NCBI GenBank assembly: GCA_023014335.1 | Contig: JAECYW010000009.1 | Location: 744,001-808,000 of the forward strand | Source: Galerina marginata | Taxonomy: Eukaryota > Basidiomycota > Agaricomycetes > Agaricales > Galerinaceae | Reading direction: 5' to 3' | Length of the DNA: 64,000 nucleotides | Part shown: piece by piece, positions 10,516 through 20,164 of the stretch | How the letters are laid out: every line of letters begins with the position of its first letter | Position numbering within the stretch: the stretch's first letter is position 1 | Notes under the pieces: model-generated | What the model was told of the DNA's origin: nothing | The model's input: the letters and a program-made list of their open reading frames with translations, nothing else | Database searches by the model: none | Position numbers and translations under genes: made by a program

Positions 10516-11340
10516 ATGAAGTCCTTTGTTACCGCTGCGGCCGTTTTTGCCACCCTCAATGGTGGCGGGTTGGCCATGCCTACGGGCCACCTCGTCTACC
10601 GACGCGGCGAAGCCCTTTCCCCGTTCTATATCCCACTACCCGCCACATACAGTACAGTTGGGAAACCCGGCGTGATATCGATTGGCCAGTCTTCGCCAAG
10701 CAACGCTGCCGCGACCTATCCCTGGTTCCAGCCTTCTGCCTACAATTTCGGTGGATTCGGGGCGAGCCCTGACCGACCTGCCTCGTCCGACCAGCCCCCA
10801 CAGGCCGTTAACGTGAAAGTTCCTTCTGCCGGCGTTAACGTTGGCGGGCAAGGAGCGTCGTCTGGGACGGTGTCGATTGGCGGGGGTAAGGCAGTGACCA
10901 ACCCTCCAACCAGCGCTTCTTCCGATGGTGGTACGACTGTAACCGGGGGAAATGGTAGTACAAGTGGCGGAGACGGCATGGGCAACGGAGAGTCGATCTC
11001 AGTTAGCAGCGGCGCGACAGCTACACCGGCGTCAACAGGCCAACCCCCACAGAAGGTTAATGTGACTCCTCCATCGGGTGGTGCCAATACCGGTGGTCAG
11101 AACCTCAACAAGGGTGACCTTTTGGCAAACCTAAGCAAACTCCTGGCCAACGTTGTGAGACCTGCGACTGGTGCGACTTCGGTCAACGTTCCTGCAGATA
11201 GCGGCATAACTGTAACCGGTGAGAACGGTGGCGTAGGATTTGGAGGGAATGAAGGGAATGGTGGAACGGTTACGGTCACCAAAGGCGGGGCCTCCGGGGA
11301 TGCGGCGGTGTCGGCCAGCTCACCCCTTCCAGTCTTTTGA
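10516..11340 (+). CDS. Secreted Gly/Thr/Ser-rich protein related to the Kex2-repeat family
   Basis: A 274-residue intronless coding region. A signal peptide (MKSFVTAAAVFATLNGGG, cleavage near LAMPT) is followed by one dibasic Arg-Arg site (YRRGE) at about residue 30. The rest is low-complexity, with imperfect units such as PPQAVNVKVPSAG, PPQKVNVTPPSGG, GGQGASSGTVSI and GENGGVGFGGNEGNGGTVTV. The signal peptide, the MPT/LPT start of the pro-region, the first dibasic site and the leader intron tie it to the genes at 12787 and 18791, but the FFFP peptide units and internal Kex2 sites are absent. The leader intron is 10446-10510, ending only five bases before the ATG. Function unknown; a wall, surface or secreted structural protein is plausible. 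Confidence 0.72.
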   Translation: MKSFVTAAAVFATLNGGGLAMPTGHLVYRRGEALSPFYIPLPATYSTVGKPGVISIGQSSPSNAAATYPWFQPSAYNFGGFGASPDRPASSDQPPQAVNVKVPSAGVNVGGQGASSGTVSIGGGKAVTNPPTSASSDGGTTVTGGNGSTSGGDGMGNGESISVSSGATATPASTGQPPQKVNVTPPSGGANTGGQNLNKGDLLANLSKLLANVVRPATGATSVNVPADSGITVTGENGGVGFGGNEGNGGTVTVTKGGASGDAAVSASSPLPVF

Positions 11341-12600
11341 CCAAGTCAAAGAGTTGTAGCGAAACTTTGGATTAAAATGTTGAGATTGAAGACGTTATCA
11401 AATAAATTACTTTGGTGTCACTTTTCTTCTCAACGCCATTATTCTCCAAGCTCGTTCAAGTTCTATCTTTCCTTGTTCCCTTTTGTGTCCGATTACAGTC
11501 TTAGACTTTATGACCATGTACGTATTCTCTCGCAGCAATATATCACGGGGTATATTGGAATTAATTTTTGAGATTCTGCACTACGTAAGTGAGCTCCAAA
11601 TGACCTGATTTTGGGGTCAAAATCGTAGAAAATTGGACACAGGAAGTAGAATCAATATAGGCGACCCAAAATTGTAATTCTAGAATTCGAAGTTCTACTA
11701 GAATTGGGGTTCTGTGGAAGCGGGGATTGATACACAAAAACGAATGACGACAGTGATAAAACTATTCTAGGATCTACTTCAATCTTTAGGGCATAGGAAA
11801 GCTTCCAATCGGTTTGCGCACTAATTGTTTAGTTTGAAAGAACAGACGAACGATGGAGCTCAATGGAGCCACCTTACCCCGCATTTCTCATTGTTAGCAT
11901 TTGCTTAGCAGAGCCCAAATTCGAAGCCCACCCCCAATAGAGAGGAGATTAAATATTATGGGTCTTAAACTGAACGCCACACATCACACTTCTGTTACCT
12001 GCTTTTGAGCCAAAGGGTCTTTAGCGCCGATCATAAGTCTTGCCCTGAAAGGGATCGACGATAAGTCAAATTCGAGCACATAATTTATGGACCATTCTTG
12101 AAGCGATATATTAATTTCAGCGACCTCGCGATTTCGTTTGAACGCATTTTATCCATCATCACCTTCAATAACAGAGGTCGAACTGACCGAATTTAAGGAT
12201 CGAAGCGCCTCCCAAAATCATTCAACCGAAATGGTGGTTAAAAACTGTCTGACACTGACATGCCATAAGTTGAACGGGATCTTAGTACTTAGTACGCACA
12301 CCACGCTATATGTTAGAGGCACATGCTAAAATTAAGCAGGTAGGTGCTCATTTAGGACAAGGTTCGTACAACCGTGCTTCGACTGTGCTTTAGCCGCTCT
12401 TATACTGCTTAAATATTTCGTTCCACCCTTCTGGGATCTAGTCTGAAGGATTAAATGACATAGCGATATTTTACTCGCCTCCGTCTTTTATATGGAAGAG
12501 AAGGAACCAAAGGACTGCACAGCAGCATAGTGGGGGTAAAGGGCACCGGATTTCCCCACCATTTTCCCTACATAAAGAGCGATGTTTTACTCTACACCTC
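11341..12600. other. Intergenic, no gene seen
   Basis: AT-rich sequence with short frames only. Nothing recognisable. Confidence 0.5.
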
Positions 12601-12786
12601 CAGTGAACCTTCCAAAGGCCTCACATTTCGCCAAGTAAGAGAGCTTAATTTCCCTTCCATGCAGTACTTTAACTGACGATTCAAAATAACTAGCAACTCA
12701 CGGTATTTCTCTCAAGTATGTCTCGACCTGATCTTTTTTTAAATTTTTTTTGCTTACGCCGTTCAACTCGCCCCATGATTAGAAAA

Positions 12787-13449
12787 ATGATTTCTGTCTT
12801 GGTCACTACCGTCCTGCTTGGCTTAACCGGAGGAAGTTTGGCATTGCCCACAGTAGCTCGCCGCGGAGAAGATTTCTTCTTCCCCCTCTATCGTCCCTAC
12901 GCTCCAGTAAATGGAGCAATAACCGCGAACGGCGCGAACGGTGGATATAACTACGGTGGGAGCGGAGCGAATGGCGGTAGTATCTCTATTAACCGTCGCG
13001 GAGAGGACTCGGAGGGATTCTTTTTCCCTTTCTGGCTCCCCGCCCCCGCCCCCGCTGCCAATGGTCCCATTAGCGCAAGCGGAGCAAATGGCGGCACTAA
13101 CATTAACGGCAACGGTGCAAATGGTGGAACCATCTCGATCAATAGGCGCGAAGAGGACTTCTTCTTCCCTCTCTGGATCCCACCCCCGCCGCCAGCCGCT
13201 AATGGCCCTATCACTGCAAGCGGAGCCAACGGCGGCTTCAACTACGGCGGAAACGGTGCAAATGGTGGTACAATCTCGATCAGTAAACGGGCTGAACAGT
13301 CTGAGGATTCGAAGGACTTTTTCTTCCCCCTCTGGATCCCACCCCCGCCGCCTGCCGCTAATGGCCCCATCACCGCAAGCGGAGCCAACGGCGGTTTCAA
13401 CTACGGCGGAAGCGGTGCAAATGGCGGTTCAATCTCCATCAGCGCGTAA
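12787..13449 (+). CDS. Secreted Kex2-processed repeat protein with four units
   Basis: A 220-residue intronless coding region. Signal peptide MISVLVTTVLLGLTGGSLA is followed by LPTVARR and then four repeats of about 42-51 residues. Each repeat has an acidic spacer (GED, EED, or AEQSEDSKD), an aromatic-proline block (FFFPLWIPPPPP) and a Gly/Asn block of the form GPITASGANGG-NYGGNGANGG-ISI. Units are separated by NRR, NRR and SKR, classic Kex2 sites, so secretion should release four related peptides. In-frame ATGs at 12718 and 12775 lie inside a probable leader intron (12716-12782, GTATGT to TTAG), leaving four bases before this ATG, the arrangement seen in both sister genes. Known Kex2-repeat proteins include fungal pheromone precursors, hydrophobic wall peptides and RiPP precursors; which applies here is unknown. 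Confidence 0.78.
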   Translation: MISVLVTTVLLGLTGGSLALPTVARRGEDFFFPLYRPYAPVNGAITANGANGGYNYGGSGANGGSISINRRGEDSEGFFFPFWLPAPAPAANGPISASGANGGTNINGNGANGGTISINRREEDFFFPLWIPPPPPAANGPITASGANGGFNYGGNGANGGTISISKRAEQSEDSKDFFFPLWIPPPPPAANGPITASGANGGFNYGGSGANGGSISISA

Positions 13450-14565
13450 AATCAACAACCTGATGCCTTGGAAGAAGTTACAGGCGGGTTAGGGTGGGGC
13501 ACGTGGTAGTTTGCAGAAAACAAGAATATATATGTGCACTTCGAATGACCTGAGGAGTATTAAGAATGAAGGAAAGGGTTTAGAAAAACAGAACACAGAC
13601 AAACCAGATTACACTGCAACCTGTCAACGCACGCTCAAAGAAGTTCGTCTCTGGAAACCTCATACAACCCAGAACACCCTTTATTAATTGGTTCGTTCTC
13701 AGTCCTGGTATCGGATCAAGGCTTTGGACATCCTACGTCGAAGAAATATCCGGCGCCTTAAGGTTCTATGGTCGGTTAAGCATATGTAAGTAGTACTTAA
13801 TGTGATGATTTGAACAGCGTACCATGTCATGACCACGATTTGCCTGACCATTTGCCCAGGAAAGAAGGAGCTGCCGTTGGAGGAGCTGCCAAATATCTCA
13901 GGACCTGAGTCAACAATAAGCCGAGTTCGTTGGTCAGGAGGCAGCTGAAGAGGTATCGTCAACTAAGAACGGCGAATAAAACAAGTACACGTACGTTGAT
14001 TGCATTGTGCGATGACGAAGGGTTGTGTAACCAGGCTGGAAAGCGCCCTCCCTGGTCCTTTTTTGACCTCCCATTAGATCACGTAGAAAGTCTCAATAGT
14101 GGAAATGCGACCAACCCAGAGGTGAACCAAGAAGTCTTGTTCACGAATTAAAATTTCCAGAATAGATCATGTCCGTTTTGCCTTGTTGATTTCATTAATA
14201 ACTTTACCATCCTCTGGCCTGAACCCAGAAGATGGCCTCGGATCGGCCCAATGTGACTAGACGACTCCAATCATACTACAGGCTTGAATATCCCTCAGAA
14301 CGTAGACCTTGGATGTAAGGCAAAGGTCGTATTGTAGCCCTATATTAGTATGATGCCAGAAAGTGCAGGGGTTTGTGGTAGGAAAGATGAGCGTCCCCGT
14401 CGATGATCGCGCTCAAAGCTGAAGCGGAACTTTTGTTTGTTTGTGCTTGCTCATGAGGCACGTGCGTGGTTCTACTAAAAATAACACATCCCCACTTCGT
14501 CACTTCGATCCTTGCTTCAGTCAACTTTGGCCTCGGTATATGGGGGCAATTAACGACTCCTGGAC

Positions 14566-14656
14566 TTACAGCTCTTTTCAGAGCTATACGGAATCGCGAA
14601 AAAAATCAAAACGTCATGTTGGTCTTGTTTGTCAACAGCCTGACAGGACCCCGGAA
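14566..14656 (+). repeat. Inverted repeat, left arm
   Basis: About 91 bp that reads as the near-perfect reverse complement of 16106-16195. Shared blocks include TTACAGCTCTTTTCAGAGCT, ATACGGAATCGCGAAAAAA, AAAACGTCATGTTGGTC and CCTGACAGGACCCC/CCTGTCAGGACCCC. The arms enclose about 1.4 kb of anonymous sequence. Confidence 0.75.
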
Positions 14657-16105
14657 CTCATGCATGCCTTGTCTAAGATTCAAAGAAAGCCTACCTCGAA
14701 CTTGACCGGGACCCACTATCCCCCATGTTTTTGACGACGATGGTCCCGGTTTTCTTGCTTCGCGTTATTTTCACCTCTCCAGGACCATCTACCTCCCACG
14801 TAGTTGAAGGGATTCTCGGCCTCTCTACCTCTGAACTTTATGGCCTTTACCGACTTCGACACGAGCTTTCAATTTAGCTGCTGGAAGAAAACTACCCCTA
14901 CGGCGGCCCTGCTACTAGTATTCACCGAAGGCTCGAGAATGCCTAACCTGAGAGGAGGCATGAAATTTCCTGTGTCAAAATGGAAATGGGTGTTGAAGTG
15001 AGGCCGAGTGACTCAGTGAGTATCCATTTTCTTTTCCCGCCTTATCGTTCTAAAGCTACTGAGTCATCTCCAGGTCAAATGACACTTCTGCCGTTGGAAA
15101 TTTGTTGAACACAAGGCATTCGATTAGAAGTTGCTGGACGATGGACACATTCTGAATGATCAGGAGAAGGCTCGAGACGGTATGTATATCTTTTACATGT
15201 CCTTAGATTCCTCGCAGATCATCGCGTTTATCTGTTCCTCTGAAGACTGGTGCCAACGCGGAATGTGTTTGTCAAACTATATCATTTATTTTCCACGACC
15301 GCTCCGTTCTGGTGGTCTGACGATCACCAATTCACATTCTAGTCAGTCGCACCCAACTTGTCCAGTTCTTTCCAACAATCTCGCGTAACGCTAGGCTCCT
15401 AGCTTCCTCTGATTCCCACAGAATAAACTTGGAGTGACGGTGCAATCGATTCCAAGTCTTCTGTTGCATCGAAAGGCGACGCCCCAATACGTCGACCCCG
15501 ATCGTGTCTCTTGTGGCGTGTCTGCGAGCAATCTCGATCATAGCGTGGACAGGTGGTGGAATATATCTGTGGCCAAGCAATCGCGTGTCCAACCTTAGGA
15601 CCAGAACACGATGTCTCTGTCACTGTTGAACCACAATCTCGTCTTCATGTTCATTGTGGATGTGGGGTGCGGAGGATGATTGCTCGTCTATGTCACCAAG
15701 CTCTCTTCCGCTTGGTGACTGCAAGAAAACGTTTGACAGCCTCATTCCGGAACTCGACGCCGGACGGGCAATGCAATATTGCACACACACCTTTCCTTGA
15801 GACGAGTAGATCACTGGACCAGATAGCCATTGAATAGATATTCAGTGGGCGAGCTCAAAGATACAAAACCTTTCCAATGTGCTTGTCGTTTGAGCTACAC
15901 TTACTCACAACTTACTCGGGCAGAAGAAATACATAAGTAATCAAATGTGTGACATAACAACTCAAGAGAACGTAATAATAGTATTGCAAAGTGCTCTAGA
16001 CGCTATAAATCTGGCAGCGAGGCCTTGTAACGACGAGGGAAAGCGCTCAGAGCAAGAGGGCCAGAGGTAGCAATGAGCGGAGACGGCGGCACGAGTTCCC
16101 GTAGT

Positions 16106-16195
16106 TTCGGGGTCCTGACAGGCTCTTTGGCAAACATGACCAACATGACGTTTTAATTTTTTCGCGATTCCGTATAGCTCTGAAAAGAGCTGTAA
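16106..16195 (-). repeat. Inverted repeat, right arm
   Basis: Partner of 14566-14656 in opposite orientation with a few mismatches. Similarity fades quickly outside the arms, so this may be a decayed transposon with long inverted repeats or two insertions of one repeat family. Confidence 0.75.
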
Positions 16196-18581
16196 TTACG
16201 GAGACCGCAAAGAATCAGGTCGTAATGACTACATTCTACGGTGAGCTTTTAGACTCACCTTTACTGCAACTTTTCTAGGGATGACAACGAGCCTGAGATG
16301 TAAATTGGAGGTGGTCCCGCAGGGCGTGCTACTGCACTAAGTTTCTCCAAGAACACATGAAATGCATCGTGTCTTATCATCAACGATGCTGACCCCCCCC
16401 CTTTCGAGGTTAGCCAACTTGATCCCACATAATTTCATCCAAGACGACATTTACGTGTATTTTGTTCGGTAGATTCGTGAATCCCTACCACCCAAGTCCG
16501 GTCGACTACTCCAATACCTGTTCGTATCCTTGCCTGCACAGTTATCACCGGGTTGCCTCAGGGATACACGCCTAGTGCACAGATAACGCATCAGCCTGGT
16601 CTTATCCGGAGCTAGAGGAACGACATGCATTCCTGAACACGATCTGAATCTTAGCCGCTCGATACGAGCTTCTGAGGGCCACTGCAAATCACTGCGCACA
16701 GAACCAATGTCTAGGATTGGTCTACGAAAATGAAGATACAAGGTGATCCACAAAAGTGCAGAATGACTGGAATATCGACGTCGAGGTTGACGATCAACCG
16801 CAGACTGTCATCACCAGAAGAGTTATTGACACATTTTGGAGAAATGCTTCAATGGTCATGAAAGTTGGTAAATCAGCTTAAACGTCATTTTTACACGATT
16901 AACAGGGTATGCAGCTCGTTGCGTCAATTCTTTCCCCGGGTCCACTACTGAGGCTCGTTCGGTGGGAGCCAATGGCATGCGCACCTTATCGAAGCTACCG
17001 CAGATAGATGGTGGTACAGTTCATTACTATCCGATTACCCTGACATTCGCACCGGCATCTTTCACACCCTCCCTTCCCATCCCGCTCCCAAGTCCTGTCG
17101 CTGGTCCGACTGTATCTTAACGACACTTCAACCCATATATCCGCGATCGTCGCGAAGTGGGACTACGATCTTTAAGGACGATATCTGCGCTCCTCGGCTG
17201 CCGGATCGTTTTACCTGGAGAAGGCTTGTAAGTAATGCTATCGCCATCCGTCGCTGCCGGTGAGCTGCGATGCCCTTCGACCCGCTCTCGTTACTGGGTA
17301 TGATGACAGCCCTGGGTTGAGTACCTATGTTGGCTTACACGAACCTGAGCACGGAATAAACGACGAGGATTTTGGTAACCGTTTGGGAGATACTTACACG
17401 AAGGTGTGACACGAATACGTAAAACACAGGACACACCGTTATTCGATGATAAAGCAGTTTTCAGCGGAGGTTTTTGGGAGACTGATCAAGCATGTGTTTC
17501 TGTGGTTCTAAATCTCAAATACGCGGATCTGAGTTTTTCCAGGTTGACGACTTTCAGAGGTAAGCACGTTGAGATGACGGTCTGAGAGCTGTGATCTCAT
17601 TCTCCTGTAACCATCCTCGAATTTATCTGAATCCCTTGAGGTAATGTTGATATAATTGAAGTGATTACGGTAGCTCATGGTGCTATTCAATTTTTCCGTT
17701 CATCTTTCACTTTTTTTTAGAAGAAAAGCAGTGAGAAATCAGGTAAACTTAAGAGCTGCGCGACACCGATCGAGAAGATAAACAGGTTGAGAGGCGTAAT
17801 GTACATTCAATTTACTCGCAACTATTTTAGCCTCGGTTTTGTGCGTCAATAATAAAAGCAAACTTTCTTCGTGCCTTTCTAAGGCGTAAATGCCAAACAA
17901 GGCTTCTTGAAGATCAAACCATCTGACGGGATATCCCGAAATCAGACTTCGCAACACTTGTTCAACGCTAGATGGCTCTTTGGCCGCTTTACTAATGCTT
18001 TCTAGCCTTGCCCTAATTAAAGGGATTTAACAAAATAGCATCACTCACTAATTTATTACTAGACTTGGAAAGCTTTAGGTCGACTCTTCCTCGTCGGGAG
18101 CTGAACTCGCCTACTAGCAATGTGCGCCACATTCGCAGGATCAGACAGAGATAAATTCTTTGTCGTTTTTAAATAAGATACTCTCTCTTAATCAGAAAAA
18201 AATTACGGCTCTCTTTTGCAAACATGTCGAAGCTGCCGAATCGACGCTGAAATCTGGACTGCTTTTCGGAAAGTACTTGCTTTCATGAGGTGTTTGGTGG
18301 GAGAAATCCCTTCTGGACTGCTTTTCTTGGACTTCTAGTAATTCTATGTCGACGTTGGCCGTGATTTAAGGCGAGTTACGATGGGTCAAGTGAGCGAAAA
18401 CTTAGAGCATATGGCTGAAACTGCTCGGCGCCGTCCTAAAGACTGCTGCCTCGGTGTGTTAATGGTTTTACAAAATCTTTAGTGTAGTGCCTCTGATAGC
18501 CTGAATGATAACTTGAGTCGATATTCTCCTAGCACCTCATCTTCCAAAGAAATGAGCACCACAGATGCAGGTTACAGAATG

Positions 18582-18588
18582 TATAAAA
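18582..18588 (+). promoter_or_regulatory. TATA box of the five-unit repeat protein gene
   Basis: TATAAAA lies 203 bp before the ATG, consistent with a leader that includes the intron at 18733-18785. Confidence 0.5.
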
Positions 18589-18790
18589 TGAGCAGGCTCG
18601 TTTCGTACAACCACATTGAATCTTCCTCTGCTTTCTGATCGAGTACGACCTCCTATTCGCTTTACTTTAATTCGAGATACACTAACATGCGCCTCGCAGA
18701 TCTCAGAATTTCAAACAATTCTCTTTGATCAAGTGAGCAGTATCTAAAGCCTTCCATAGTCTATAAACGCTGAATAAACTACCAGTAAAA

Positions 18791-19579
18791 ATGAAGTCCT
18801 TCGTAACTCTCGCCGTCTTCTTTGCCACCTTCACCGGGGGCAGCATGGCATTGCCCACAGCCAATGGGGCAGTTGCTCGTCGGGGAGAAGGCTTCTTCTT
18901 CCCAATTTGGGTCCCATCCGCCCCACCCGCCCCAAGCGGCCCCATAACCGCGATTGGCGCAAATGGCGGCTTCAACTATGGAGGGAACGGCGCTAACGGC
19001 GGCATGATCGACATTAGCAAACTCCCCGGAGGTGGTGCCATCACCGCTAACGGCGCAAACGGTGGCCAAAACTACTATGGCGATGGTGCGAACGGTGGGA
19101 AGATCTCCATCGGTAGGCGTGAGGAGGACTTCTTCTTCCCAATCTGGGTTCCTCCTGCCCCGCCCGCCAGGGGTGCCATCACCGCAACTGGAGCGAACGG
19201 TGGTTACAATTACGGCGGAAACGGCGCTAATGGAGGATCAATATCTATTAACAGGCGCGAAGAGGACTCCAAGGACTTTTTGTTCCCATTCTTTTGGAAC
19301 CGCCCCGCTACGCCAGCCACTGGTGCTATCTCCGCAACCGGGGCGAATGGTGGTACGAACTTCTACGGGAATGGCGCAAACGGTGGTGCAATCTCCATTA
19401 ATCGACGAGCAGAAGCGGCAGAGGACTCGGAGAACTTCTTCTTCCCTCTCTGGATTCCTCCCCCTCCAGCCGCCGCCAATGGTCCCATCTCTGCCAGCGG
19501 GGCCAACGGCGGTACCAACTACTACGGCAACGGTGCCAACGGCGGGAAAATCGCGATCAGCGCCCGCGGAGAGGAATGA
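18791..19579 (+). CDS. Secreted Kex2-processed repeat protein with five Gly/Asn units
   Basis: A 262-residue intronless coding region. Signal peptide MKSFVTLAVFFATFTGGSMA is followed by LPTANGAVARR. Four segments bounded by Arg-Arg (ARR, GRR, NRR, NRR) each begin with an acidic stretch and an aromatic-proline block (FFFPIWVP, FLFPFFWN or FFFPLWIPPPP). They carry five Gly/Asn blocks of the pattern GAIT-A-GANGG-NYGGNGANGG-ISI; the first segment holds two such blocks. The protein ends SARGEE. The strongest match is the gene at 12787; the signal peptide is closest to the gene at 10516. A leader intron (18733-18785) ends five bases before the ATG. Expected products are four secreted peptides of about 40-80 residues. 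No processing enzyme gene of the UstYa type is visible nearby. Confidence 0.8.
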   Translation: MKSFVTLAVFFATFTGGSMALPTANGAVARRGEGFFFPIWVPSAPPAPSGPITAIGANGGFNYGGNGANGGMIDISKLPGGGAITANGANGGQNYYGDGANGGKISIGRREEDFFFPIWVPPAPPARGAITATGANGGYNYGGNGANGGSISINRREEDSKDFLFPFFWNRPATPATGAISATGANGGTNFYGNGANGGAISINRRAEAAEDSENFFFPLWIPPPPAAANGPISASGANGGTNYYGNGANGGKIAISARGEE

Positions 19580-19703
19580 GGAAGGAAAGGACCTCTAATG
19601 GAGAAAAAGGTGGTTATAACTATGGAGGAAGGAGAGAAAACGGAACGATCTCTGGGCTTGACTCTGACGAGCCACAGTGTCAGGGAATAAAATAGAAAAT
19701 GTT

Positions 19704-20018
19704 CTAGTCGTAGCTGAGATGAATTGATGGATTGCTGTGGAATGCGCCATTGAAAATTATAAGCTTCCCATTCATACCTATAAACCAGGCCTGCAGGGAT
19801 TTGCTAGAGATGCCAAATGTATATTCTGTAAGGCCATAGTCAAAAGAGTTGTCAGTGGTCACGCACGATCCTAGAGCGAGGCCCTCTACATCAACCTTGG
19901 CGATGGATGGATCTACGGTGATACTGATTTGCATTGCCGTTTGCACAATGTCACTGAAAGTTGTTGGTACGTGTTGGCCTGAGAGAGCCATCCTGGCAGC
20001 CATGATTTTCGCCACCAT
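19704..20018 (-). CDS. Hypothetical 104-residue open frame
   Basis: A minus-strand frame starting MVAKIMAARMALSG, with alternating hydrophobic stretches (TAMQISITVDPS, AWFIGMNGKLIIF) that read like beta-strands rather than noise. No domain is recognised and no signal peptide is clear. It sits between the repeat-protein gene and the 3' end of the Hsp70-like gene, on the same strand as the latter. It could be an independent small gene, an exon of a missed gene, or chance. Confidence 0.3.
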   Translation of the reverse strand: MVAKIMAARMALSGQHVPTTFSDIVQTAMQISITVDPSIAKVDVEGLALGSCVTTDNSFDYGLTEYTFGISSKSLQAWFIGMNGKLIIFNGAFHSNPSIHLSYD

Positions 20019-20164
20019 CACCTAGACCATAGAACATTGCAATTCATGCCATGGCAAATGTCCATACCCAATCCGGATCGCTTGTTGAATTCACTAAATT
20101 TGACACAGATATGGAATATTCCAGACAATGATGATTACACAAAAAACGAGAGATAAGCTTAGTT

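Larger units (their letters stand above)
13450..18581. other. Long gene-poor interval
   Basis: About 5 kb without a supported gene. It contains an inverted repeat pair (14566-14656 and 16106-16195) that suggests a decayed mobile element. A minus-strand frame near 16451-16753 contains MHVVPLAPDKTRL, faintly like the C-terminal part of some oxygenases, but has no supporting context. Confidence 0.5.

Noticed and set aside
12718..12786. Upstream in-frame ATGs for the four-unit repeat protein
   Set aside because: They fall inside a probable leader intron and would place Arg-rich residues before the signal peptide. The sister genes start at the position equivalent to 12787.
16451..16753. Possible oxygenase fragment (MHVVPLAPDKTRL)
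   Set aside because: A single short similarity from memory, with no flanking exons, catalytic residues or consistent frame.
10516..19579. Complete dikaritin-type RiPP cluster
   Set aside because: Kex2-repeat precursors are present, but no UstYa/DUF3328 oxidase, tyrosinase or methyltransferase lies near them. The P450 at 61-63 kb is too far away to assign.
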